In this document: piece by piece, positions 1 through 5,094 of the stretch
Layout: each line of letters starts with the position of its first letter
How positions within the stretch are numbered: the first letter of the stretch is position 1
NCBI GenBank assembly: GCA_938028845.1
Contig: CALIZJ010000260.1
Coordinates: 1-5,094, forward strand
Origin: an uncultured Blautia sp.
Lineage (GTDB): Bacteria; Bacillota; Clostridia; Lachnospirales; Lachnospiraceae
Reading direction: 5' to 3'
Length of the DNA stretch: 5,094 nt
Notes under the pieces: generated by a model
Databases searched by the model: none
What the model was told of the DNA's origin: nothing
Seen by the model: the letters and a program-made list of their open reading frames with translations, nothing else
Program-made: the position numbers and the translations under genes

Positions 1-3000
1 TGTAAGATGACAAAGGAAAAGGTGGACCATACTCTTTCGGTTTTAAAGGAAATGGGAATGGGCGGTGGTCATGTGCACTGCCGGACCGGTATGGACAATA
101 CCTATATGGGGGAAGAATTTTTAGGTCTGGTAAAGTATACCAATGAAAAATGTAAAGAGATGGGAATGCTTACCTGGCTTTACGATGAGGACCGCTGGCC
201 ATCAGGAGCGGGCGGCGGCCTTGTGACAAAAGACCATCAATACAGGATACGATTCCTTGTTTTTACACCGGAAAACCTGGACGGAAAAGAACTCCATGCA
301 GCAGTTGGCTCATCCAATGGACAGGCAGTACGCAGCAATGAGCGCACCCGTCTGGGAAGATACCAGGTGAAGCTTGTGGACAGTTACCTTGCAGATTATG
401 CCCTTCTTGAAGAGGGAGAGCCGGTAAAAGAAGGATATGACGAGTGGTTTGCCTATCTGGAAGTTTCCGGAGACAATGCATGGTTCAATGACCAGGCATA
501 TTTAAATACGCTGGATAAAAAAGCGGTGGAGCGTTTTATCCAGGTGACCCATGAAAAGTATGAGGAGCTTTTAGGGGATGAGTTTGACAAGTCTGTTCCG
601 GCGATCTTTACAGATGAGCCCCAGTTCTGCCATAAGACCTGCCTTGGCTATGCTGACGAAAAGAAAGAGATCATCATTCCTTTTACCGATGATCTGGAGG
701 AAACTTTCCAGAAGGAATACGGGGAAAGCCTTTTAGCACATCTTCCGGAAGTATTCTGGGAACTGGGAGAGGATAAGGTATCAAAGATCCGCTACGAGTA
801 TCATGATCATATTGCAGAGCGTTTTGCCGGTGCCTTTGCGGACACTGTAGGAGGCTGGTGCAAGGAGCACGGGCTTGCCCTTACCGGACATATGATGGAA
901 GAGCCTACTCTGGAAACTCAGACAGCGGCTCTTGGCGAGGCAATGCGCTCCTATCGTTCCTTTACCATCCCGGGTGTGGATATGCTCTGTGACAGAAGAG
1001 AGCTTTCCACAGCAAAACAGGCGGAAAGTGCGGTACATCAGTATGGCAGGGAAGGTATGATGAGCGAACTCTACGGAGTGACTAACTGGGATTTTGATTT
1101 CCGTGGACATAAGCTGCAGGGCGACTGGCAGGCTGCCCTTGGGGTAACGGTTCGTGTGCCTCATCTTACCTGGACTTCTATGGCTGGGGAAGCGAAGAGA
1201 GATTATCCGGCGGCGATCGGCTACCAGTCCCCATGGTATAAGGAATATCCTTATGTGGAGGATTATTTTGCAAGAGTAAATACCGCTCTTACCAGAGGCG
1301 TGCCACATGTGAGATTAGGCGTGATCCATCCCATTGAGTCCTATTGGCTTTATTGGGGACCGAAGGAGCAGACCGCGCATATCCGTGAAGAGATGGATGA
1401 GAATTTCCTGCATCTGATTGAGTGGCTTTTGTATGGAACCATAGATTTTGACTTTATCGCAGAATCCCTTCTCCCGGATCTTAATGAGGGACAGACAGAG
1501 GAGCCTACTTTAAAGGCTGGCGTTATGAACTATGACGTAGTGCTTGTGCCTAACTGCCGGACCCTGCGCAGCTCTACCTTAGAAATCCTGGAGAAATTTA
1601 AGGCCAGGGGAGGACGTGTGATCTTTGCCGGGGAAACACCTTGGCTTGAAGGGGCAGTGCCATCAGACAGAGGACGTCTCCTTTCTGAAAAGTGCGAGAG
1701 GATTCCATTTTCCAAAAACCGGATCCTTCAGGCATTAAAGCCCATCAAAGAAGTGGATATCAAGGAAAAAGACGGCCGTGCAAGCACCAACCTGATCTAC
1801 CAGATGAGAGAAGAGGGACAGGACCGCTGGCTCTTTATCGCACATGTAAACAGAACTACGAAGACTACAGAGGGCGCCATCGTCATTGGCGGCGAAGAAG
1901 CGAAAATGAAAAACCAGGATCTTCCCTGGGAAGAGGATCTTCAGATCACCTTAAAAGGAGAGTGGGAACTGACTGTATATGATGCCATGACAGGAGAAAT
2001 TTATCCTGTAGGAGCTGAGTATGAAAATGGAAATACCATTTTAAGAAAGGTTATGTATGATCAGGACAGCCTGCTTTTGAACTTAAAGCCAGGACGCAGA
2101 GAGAATGAGGCGGGCGCTTTAAAGAACAAAGAAACTGAAAGGAAGGAGATTGCGATTCCAGATGAGGTGGAAGTGGTATTAAGTGAGCCCAACGTAAGTA
2201 TCCTGGATCTGGCAGAGTATAGATTCGATGACGGGCAGTGGCAGGCAGAGGAAGAAATCCTGCGCATTGACAATAAGTTCCGTGAGCTTTTAGGTTATCC
2301 AATGCGTATGGAGGCGTTTGCACAGCCATGGACGAACACCCGCAAAGAAGGTTTTGACCACACCCTTTCTCTGCGCTTTGCAGTAGAGACAGATACGGAT
2401 CTTTCCGGTGTCCTTCTTGCAATGGAAAACGATGAGAAGACCAGGATTTACCTGGATGGGGAAGAAGTAGAAAATGTACAGGCAGGCTGGTATGTGGATC
2501 ATTGTATCCGCACTGTGAAGCTTCCGGATATGAAGGCGGGAAGCCATACTCTGGTGTTGGAGATTCCTTATAATTCTAAAGTGAACATTGAGGCAATGTT
2601 CCTTCTGGGCGACTTTAAAGTAACGGTAATGGGAAGGAAGCAGACCCTCCATGCTCCGGAGAAGATTGCTGCATTTTCCGATCTGGCAAGACAGGGATAT
2701 CCTTTCTATGGCGGAAATATTACCTATAAGATTCCGTTTAAGAGCGAAGGTAAGAGAGTGACGGTACGTGCGTCCATGTTCCGTTCCCCGGTAATGAAAG
2801 TTGCTGTAGACGGACAGGAGAAGGATTACATCGCATATTCTCCGTATGAGGCTGATCTTGGAGTGCTTCCGGCAGGAGACCATGAGCTTTGTCTTACTGT
2901 ATTTGGAAACAGGGTAAATACCTTTGGTACTTTACATAACTGCAACCAGACAGAAGAGTGGTTTGGTCCGAACGCATGGAGAAGCGAAGGGGACCAGTGG

Positions 3001-3066
3001 GCGTACGAGTATCAGCTTCGCCCCACATATTTGATGAAAGCTCCGATTATAAAAACAGAGGCATAA
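1..3066 (+). CDS. GH106-like glycoside hydrolase (alpha-L-rhamnosidase-type), N-terminus cut off by window edge
   Basis: The protein resembles the GH106 family, whose characterised members are alpha-L-rhamnosidases acting on plant polysaccharides and glycosides; many relatives have no tested activity, so rhamnose specificity is inferred. Residues below count from the ATG at 7. The barrel domain shows the family hallmark WLYDEDRWPSG (57-67), then FTDEPQF (201-207), GHMMEEP (294-300), SELYGVTNWDF (353-363) and a HLTW/HPIESYW stretch (386-447). E204 and E354 are my candidates for the catalytic acids by position only. A Rossmann-like segment follows (about 505-560, VVLVPNC and GGRVIFAGE), then beta-sandwich, carbohydrate-binding-like regions (about 780-1019, with GSHTLVLEIPYN and NIEAMFLLGDF). 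The frame is open to base 1 (Cys-Lys before the ATG) and opens inside the conserved first barrel strand, so the true start lies some tens of codons upstream and the ATG at 7 is internal. No membrane segment is visible; secretion cannot be judged. It ends with TAA. Confidence 0.88.
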   Translation, partial: CKMTKEKVDHTLSVLKEMGMGGGHVHCRTGMDNTYMGEEFLGLVKYTNEKCKEMGMLTWLYDEDRWPSGAGGGLVTKDHQYRIRFLVFTPENLDGKELHAAVGSSNGQAVRSNERTRLGRYQVKLVDSYLADYALLEEGEPVKEGYDEWFAYLEVSGDNAWFNDQAYLNTLDKKAVERFIQVTHEKYEELLGDEFDKSVPAIFTDEPQFCHKTCLGYADEKKEIIIPFTDDLEETFQKEYGESLLAHLPEVFWELGEDKVSKIRYEYHDHIAERFAGAFADTVGGWCKEHGLALTGHMMEEPTLETQTAALGEAMRSYRSFTIPGVDMLCDRRELSTAKQAESAVHQYGREGMMSELYGVTNWDFDFRGHKLQGDWQAALGVTVRVPHLTWTSMAGEAKRDYPAAIGYQSPWYKEYPYVEDYFARVNTALTRGVPHVRLGVIHPIESYWLYWGPKEQTAHIREEMDENFLHLIEWLLYGTIDFDFIAESLLPDLNEGQTEEPTLKAGVMNYDVVLVPNCRTLRSSTLEILEKFKARGGRVIFAGETPWLEGAVPSDRGRLLSEKCERIPFSKNRILQALKPIKEVDIKEKDGRASTNLIYQMREEGQDRWLFIAHVNRTTKTTEGAIVIGGEEAKMKNQDLPWEEDLQITLKGEWELTVYDAMTGEIYPVGAEYENGNTILRKVMYDQDSLLLNLKPGRRENEAGALKNKETERKEIAIPDEVEVVLSEPNVSILDLAEYRFDDGQWQAEEEILRIDNKFRELLGYPMRMEAFAQPWTNTRKEGFDHTLSLRFAVETDTDLSGVLLAMENDEKTRIYLDGEEVENVQAGWYVDHCIRTVKLPDMKAGSHTLVLEIPYNSKVNIEAMFLLGDFKVTVMGRKQTLHAPEKIAAFSDLARQGYPFYGGNITYKIPFKSEGKRVTVRASMFRSPVMKVAVDGQEKDYIAYSPYEADLGVLPAGDHELCLTVFGNRVNTFGTLHNCNQTEEWFGPNAWRSEGDQWAYEYQLRPTYLMKAPIIKTEA

Positions 3067-3157
3067 TTTATTTTATTCTGCAAACCGTTCAGAAGTACTT
3101 TTATCATCGATCTTTAAAACAGACGTATAATTTATTCTAGCGAGCAACGAGCTAAGA

Positions 3158-3175
3158 GGACATGTGTGTATGTCC
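3158..3175. repeat. Inverted repeat, 6-bp stem with GTGTGT loop
   Basis: GGACAT (3158-3163) and ATGTCC (3170-3175) are exact reverse complements around a six-base GTGTGT loop. This is the first of the three hairpins in the intergenic cluster. On its own it is only a modest stem, so its support comes mainly from its neighbours. Confidence 0.5.
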
Positions 3176-3195
3176 ATTTGGCGATTGCCGCGAGG

Positions 3196-3232
3196 GTCAA
3201 AGCCCCCACAGCTCTGCTGCGGGGGCTTTGAC
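3196..3232 (+). terminator. Strong GC-rich hairpin, possible terminator of the hydrolase transcript
   Basis: GTCAAAGCCCCC (3196-3207) pairs perfectly with GGGGGCTTTGAC (3221-3232). After one A-C mismatch, CAGC (3209-3212) and GCTG (3216-3219) pair around a TCT loop, giving 16 pairs in all. It is the strongest stem downstream of the hydrolase stop and would stall or end read-through. It lacks the run of T expected directly after an intrinsic terminator (TATAGG follows), and it starts 129 bases past the stop. The structure itself is certain; the terminator role is not. Confidence 0.45.
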
Positions 3233-3240
3233 TATAGGTC

Positions 3241-3276
3241 GGCCCGTAACCATCACTTACTGTATGGCTGCGGGCC
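3241..3276. repeat. Inverted repeat GGCCCG...CGGGCC with inner stem
   Basis: GGCCCG (3241-3246) pairs with CGGGCC (3271-3276). Inside, CCAT (3250-3253) pairs with ATGG (3264-3267), joined through a T-G wobble, an A-T pair and one A-C mismatch, closing on a ten-base loop. It begins only 8 bases after the preceding hairpin, so the two would form side-by-side stems in an RNA. No T-run follows. Confidence 0.55.
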
Positions 3277-3371
3277 AATGTAATCTGTATTCGCGAAGAA
3301 GACTTTAACGTCTATATTTTCCCGTTACTGGTTGTATCAAGACAGAACAGCAGCGAAGCATAAACAGTGCC

Positions 3372-3384
3372 GTAAAAATTTTAC
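3372..3384. promoter_or_regulatory. Perfect palindrome, candidate operator upstream of the LacI-type gene
   Basis: GTAAAA and TTTTAC form a perfect 13-bp inverted repeat around a central A. It is centred about 26 bases upstream of the proposed -35 hexamer, a plausible place for a dimeric regulator to bind, possibly the LacI-type protein itself. It lacks the central CG step typical of many LacI-family operators, and AT-rich DNA yields short palindromes by chance, so the role is speculative. Confidence 0.25.
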
Positions 3385-3403
3385 AAAAATGTTTATAAAA
3401 GGT

Positions 3404-3432
3404 TTGTGTTTTGAAGAAAAGAATGGTATAGT
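3404..3432 (+). promoter_or_regulatory. Sigma-A-type promoter with extended -10 for the LacI-type gene
   Basis: The -10 region is TATAGT (3427-3432) with the extended TG motif at 3424-3425 (TGGTATAGT). A weak -35, TTGTGT (3404-3409), lies 17 bases upstream. The predicted start near 3439 leaves a leader of about 50 bases before the ATG. The extended -10 can make up for a poor -35. This gives the regulator its own promoter, independent of the hydrolase. Confidence 0.6.
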
Positions 3433-3478
3433 GGTAACAGAAGAATCCTGGCTATGGCAGACAGACAAGAAATCAGTC

Positions 3479-3483
3479 AGGAG
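3479..3483 (+). promoter_or_regulatory. Ribosome binding site AGGAG
   Basis: AGGAG ends 8 bases before the ATG at 3492, good spacing for a Gram-positive start. It fixes that ATG, which also places the helix-turn-helix at the very N-terminus as expected for LacI proteins. Confidence 0.8.
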
Positions 3484-3491
3484 AGAAGAAA

Positions 3492-4499
3492 ATGAAAGTA
3501 AGTATCAGAGATTTAAGTAAAATTACTGGCTTTTCCCCGGCTACCATATCCAATGCGCTGAACCATAAAAAAGGCGTGAACCGGGAAACCGCAGAAGAGA
3601 TTTTCCGGGTGGCGCGGGAAACGGGGTATTTAAGCGCCAATGCGGTGACGAAGATCCGTCTGTTGATCTTTAAGAAAAACGGACAGATCATTGAAGATAC
3701 ACCATTTTTCCAAAGCCTGATCGAAGGATTTGAGGAAGAATGTCACCGCCTGGGATATGAGATGGTGATCTCCCGTGCAGATCAAAGAGAAGCGGATTAT
3801 GAAAATCAGGTAAGGGAGATCCTTCATGAGCAGGGGGCTGCTGTGGTGGTCCTGGCTACGGAAATGATGGACGGAGATCTGGAACCTTACCGAAACGCGC
3901 CGTGTCCTTTGATCCTTTTGGATCACTGGTCAGAATCCATGGAATTTAACGCAGTCCTGATCAATAATGCAGATGCGGCCCGTATGATTACGGAGCACCT
4001 TTTAAATTATGGACATAAAGAAATCGGGTATCTGAAAGGATCTTTTCGCATCAAAGGATTTCGTTCCAGGTATGTGGGCTTTTTAACTGCGCTCCGCAAA
4101 AAAAAGATTCCATACCGGGAGGAATTTACGGTAACTTTGGGTACCTCCTTAAATGATGCTTACCAGGATATGTTGAAATACCTGGAAAAGAATCCGGTTC
4201 TGCCTACTGCATATTTTGCGGACAATGATATGATCGCGTTGGGAGCCATGAAAGCACTGCAGGAAAAGGGATACCGGATACCGGAGGACGTTTCTATTGT
4301 AGGCTTTGATGATCTTCCATTTAGTGAAATCAGTTCCCCGGGGCTGACTACCCTTCGGGTGCCTAACCGGGAGATGGGAAAAATGGCCGTGCGCCGGGCG
4401 GCAGAGCTGATCGAAGGCATTGCAGCCGATGCGGTGACGAAAACCCAGGTATGCCCGAAGATCGTGTATCGGGATACGGTGAAGAGGATTTTGGAGTGA
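3492..4499 (+). CDS. LacI-family transcriptional regulator with short hinge
   Basis: This is a complete 335-residue cytoplasmic DNA-binding regulator, the usual LacI-family length. Residues 3-46 form the N-terminal helix-turn-helix (SIRDLSKITGFSPATISNAL and the helix ending ARETGY). The periplasmic-binding-protein-like sensor domain starts at about residue 56 (RLLIFKKNG). It contains the usual conserved segments: PFFQSLIEGF (71-80), ILLDHW (141-146), HLLNYGHKEIGYLKG (169-183), YFADNDMIALGAMKALQEKGYRIPEDVSIVGFDD (241-274) and SPGLTTLRVP (282-291). These sense a sugar or sugar derivative in family members; the ligand cannot be read here. Only about five residues join the GYLSAN region to the first sensor strand, where LacI itself has about ten, and the Leu-bearing hinge helix motif is not obvious. 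It lies 425 bases after the hydrolase on the same strand with its own promoter. Control of the hydrolase or of itself is inferred from position only. Confidence 0.93.
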   Translation: MKVSIRDLSKITGFSPATISNALNHKKGVNRETAEEIFRVARETGYLSANAVTKIRLLIFKKNGQIIEDTPFFQSLIEGFEEECHRLGYEMVISRADQREADYENQVREILHEQGAAVVVLATEMMDGDLEPYRNAPCPLILLDHWSESMEFNAVLINNADAARMITEHLLNYGHKEIGYLKGSFRIKGFRSRYVGFLTALRKKKIPYREEFTVTLGTSLNDAYQDMLKYLEKNPVLPTAYFADNDMIALGAMKALQEKGYRIPEDVSIVGFDDLPFSEISSPGLTTLRVPNREMGKMAVRRAAELIEGIAADAVTKTQVCPKIVYRDTVKRILE

Positions 4500-4544
4500 A
4501 GGATTGGCTGTAAGATAAAAAACATTTTTTCTGTGCAAATGTAG

Positions 4545-4593
4545 AAGGAGGGTATCCTAAAAGTTGTTTCATGACTTTTAGGATACTCTCCTT
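4545..4593. terminator. 20-bp-stem hairpin, likely bidirectional terminator
   Basis: The arms at 4545-4564 and 4574-4593 pair along all 20 bases with one G-T wobble (4551/4587) around a nine-base loop. It starts 45 bases after the regulator's stop and lies between that gene and a minus-strand coding remnant. The position between converging units and near-perfect symmetry suggest termination from both sides. The trailing T-run on the plus strand is short (CCTTTAGG), so it is not a textbook intrinsic terminator. A hairpin-type dispersed repeat is an alternative. Confidence 0.65.
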
Positions 4594-4618
4594 TAGGTTG
4601 TGAAGGGATGATCTGGGA

Positions 4619-4763
4619 TTATTTTATAAGGCCGTATTTTTTATTAGCCTGTTCTACTGCCTTGCGGATGCGGTCTACATAGCCGCCCTTCCAGAGCGTA
4701 CACATCCGCAACCATAACCGTTGCAGCCGAACGACCTTGTGAAGCGGGATTTTCTTCATCCTC
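4619..4763 (-). pseudogene. C-terminal coding remnant with apparent frameshift, or a 46-residue small ORF
   Basis: On the minus strand a frame ending in TAA at 4619-4621 reads like a genuine C-terminus: LWKGGYVDRIRKAVEQANKK, then YGLIK. In that frame an ATG at 4757-4759 would give a 46-residue protein, but its first half is an unusual basic and Trp/Leu-rich stretch, and the only GAGG abuts the ATG with no spacing. A neighbouring frame over the same upstream bases reads more naturally (PASQGRSAATVMVADVYALE), with its own stop just upstream at 4764-4766. The simplest reading is the tail of a lost gene with a one-base frameshift near 4684-4692. I do not recognise the family. A good minus-strand promoter lies about 70 bases upstream, so the region may still be transcribed. 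Confidence 0.4.
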
Positions 4764-4800
4764 TTACACTTAAGGTTTCTGACTTTGTGTCCTTACATTT

Positions 4801-4816
4801 CTGTGAGTCTGTGAGT
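4801..4816. repeat. Tandem duplication of an 8-mer (CTGTGAGT x2)
   Basis: Two exact head-to-tail copies of CTGTGAGT lie just downstream of the proposed minus-strand promoter, in what would be the start of its transcript. This may be simple replication slippage; no function is evident. Confidence 0.5.
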
Positions 4817-4826
4817 TTGCCAAAGA

Positions 4827-4856
4827 CTTATATGACGTATGAACCAAATCTGTCAA
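4827..4856 (-). promoter_or_regulatory. Minus-strand sigma-A promoter, TTGACA-N18-TATAAG
   Basis: Read on the minus strand, a consensus -35 TTGACA (4851-4856) is followed after 18 bases by TATAAG (4827-4832), a 5-of-6 match to the -10 consensus. The predicted start is near 4820. It points at the coding remnant ending at 4619 and the hairpin at 4545-4593. This is the best -35 in the window, yet no intact gene lies downstream. Confidence 0.5.
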
Positions 4857-4860
4857 GTTT

Positions 4861-4889
4861 TTGATAAAAAATTTATAATAAATTATAGA
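4861..4889 (+). promoter_or_regulatory. Weak plus-strand promoter candidate, TTGATA-N17-TATAGA
   Basis: TTGATA (4861-4866) and TATAGA (4884-4889) are 17 bases apart on the plus strand, with the -35 only four bases from the minus-strand -35, forming a back-to-back pair. The stretch is very AT-rich, so a chance match is likely. Nothing coding is supported downstream before the window end. Confidence 0.22.
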
Positions 4890-4904
4890 TAATTATGGAT
4901 TACA

Positions 4905-4921
4905 TAAAAGGAGTCCTTTTA
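4905..4921. repeat. 17-bp perfect palindrome
   Basis: TAAAAGGA and TCCTTTTA are exact reverse complements around a single central G. As RNA it would fold with about seven pairs and a three-base loop, ending in a short T-run on either strand. It lies 9 bases beyond the end of the minus-strand remnant at 4930, so it could be a weak terminator for it, or a protein-binding site next to the plus-strand promoter candidate. Confidence 0.45.
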
Positions 4922-4929
4922 CTGATTTA

Positions 4930-5034
4930 TCAACCAGAGATTTGTTCCTTAGAATGATACAAATCGACCAAAACTTCTCCCCATTTTCTGTATTCAGGAA
5001 AATAAAGTCATTAAAATTGTATATGTTCAGTCAT
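4930..5034 (-). pseudogene. Short minus-strand coding remnant with two adjacent in-frame stops
   Basis: From an ATG at 5032-5034 the minus strand reads MTEHIQF, then TAA and TGA in frame, then LYFPEYRKWGEVLVDLYHSK and EQISG before TGA at 4930-4932. The part after the stops has protein-like composition and a natural-looking end. A GAGG (5048-5051) lies 13 bases before the ATG, rather far. It may be the decayed end of a gene, or a chance frame in AT-rich DNA. I do not recognise a family. Confidence 0.27.
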
Positions 5035-5094
5035 TGTGGAAAAGACACCTCTATTTTATAATTTTTATAAATCTAAAATGGGTGCTTATTAACA

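Larger units (their letters stand above)
3137..3276. other. Intergenic cluster of three hairpins (structured RNA or dispersed repeat candidate)
   Basis: Three stem-loops sit within 140 bases of non-coding DNA between the hydrolase and the regulator. They are GGACAT/ATGTCC (3158-3175), a 12-bp perfect stem extended inward (3196-3232), and GGCCCG/CGGGCC with further inner pairing (3241-3276). A short GGC-GATT-GCC hairpin and a CGAGC-AA-CGAGC direct repeat (3141-3152) lie in the same block. The block is clearly more GC-rich than the AT-rich DNA on either side. No open frame of note explains it. It could be a structured non-coding RNA, a REP-like dispersed repeat, or a read-through barrier. The wording of the block feels like a recurrent clostridial intergenic element, but I cannot confirm that without a search. 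Confidence 0.5.

Noticed and set aside
7..9. ATG at 7 as the true start of the hydrolase
   Set aside because: The frame continues to base 1 and the residues after the ATG are already inside the conserved first barrel strand; the start lies outside the window.
781..1308. 175-codon minus-strand frame inside the hydrolase
   Set aside because: It lies wholly antisense to a well-conserved catalytic domain and has a composition unlike a real protein; it is a shadow.
2290..2883. 197-codon minus-strand frame inside the hydrolase
   Set aside because: Antisense to the C-terminal beta-rich domains, with no ribosome binding site or recognisable motif.
3063..3136. Direct repeat of ATAATTTATT at 3063-3072 and 3127-3136, considered as insertion footprint or attachment site
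   Set aside because: Ten AT-only bases in an AT-rich gap repeat easily by chance, and no integrase, transposase or inverted ends accompany them.
3137..3276. CRISPR array or tRNA/rRNA in the hairpin-rich gap
   Set aside because: There are no regularly spaced identical repeats, and no cloverleaf, CCA end or rRNA-like sequence; the three stems differ from each other.
3332..3520. 62-codon plus-strand frame leading into the regulator gene
   Set aside because: It overlaps the regulator's promoter, ribosome binding site and start in another frame, and has no motif or initiation signal of its own.
4521..4535. AAAAAACATTTTTT after the regulator gene as an intrinsic terminator
   Set aside because: The stem would be only A-T pairs without GC, too weak; the 20-bp hairpin just downstream is far better.
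4895..4957. 20-residue plus-strand ORF beginning MDYIKG
   Set aside because: It starts at the predicted transcript start with no ribosome binding site and runs through the palindrome; not supported.

Overview
The window looks like a piece of a Bacillota chromosome, most likely a gut Lachnospiraceae-type clostridium. This rests on moderate GC, AGGAG-type ribosome binding sites, sigma-A-like promoters, and the style of both proteins: a large GH106-like glycoside hydrolase and a LacI-family regulator with a clipped hinge. The genus cannot be fixed from the sequence alone.

Layout. Positions 1-3066 (+) hold nearly all of a GH106-type (alpha-L-rhamnosidase-like) enzyme whose N-terminus lies beyond the left edge. 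Positions 3067-3491 are non-coding. They carry a compact cluster of three strong hairpins (about 3158-3276), then a small perfect palindrome, an extended -10 promoter and an AGGAG site. Positions 3492-4499 (+) encode a complete 335-residue LacI-family regulator. A 20-bp-stem hairpin (4545-4593) follows it. The last 500 bases hold no intact gene. They contain a minus-strand C-terminal-looking coding remnant (4619-4763), a good minus-strand promoter (4827-4856) pointing at it, a weaker plus-strand promoter almost back to back with it, a 17-bp palindrome (4905-4921), and a second minus-strand remnant interrupted by two adjacent stops (4930-5034).

How it fits together. The hydrolase probably removes rhamnose or a similar sugar from plant or host glycans or glycosides. 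The LacI-type protein is a plausible local sugar-responsive regulator. It has its own promoter, and a structured intergenic element separates it from the hydrolase, so co-transcription is not required and control of the hydrolase is only inferred. The right end looks like decayed intergenic DNA. One alternative is worth testing: the minus-strand promoter and the 4545-4593 hairpin could bound a short transcript of about 275 nt.

I see no convincing new multi-gene system. The most unusual material is the triple-hairpin element and the promoter-driven remnant unit near the right end.
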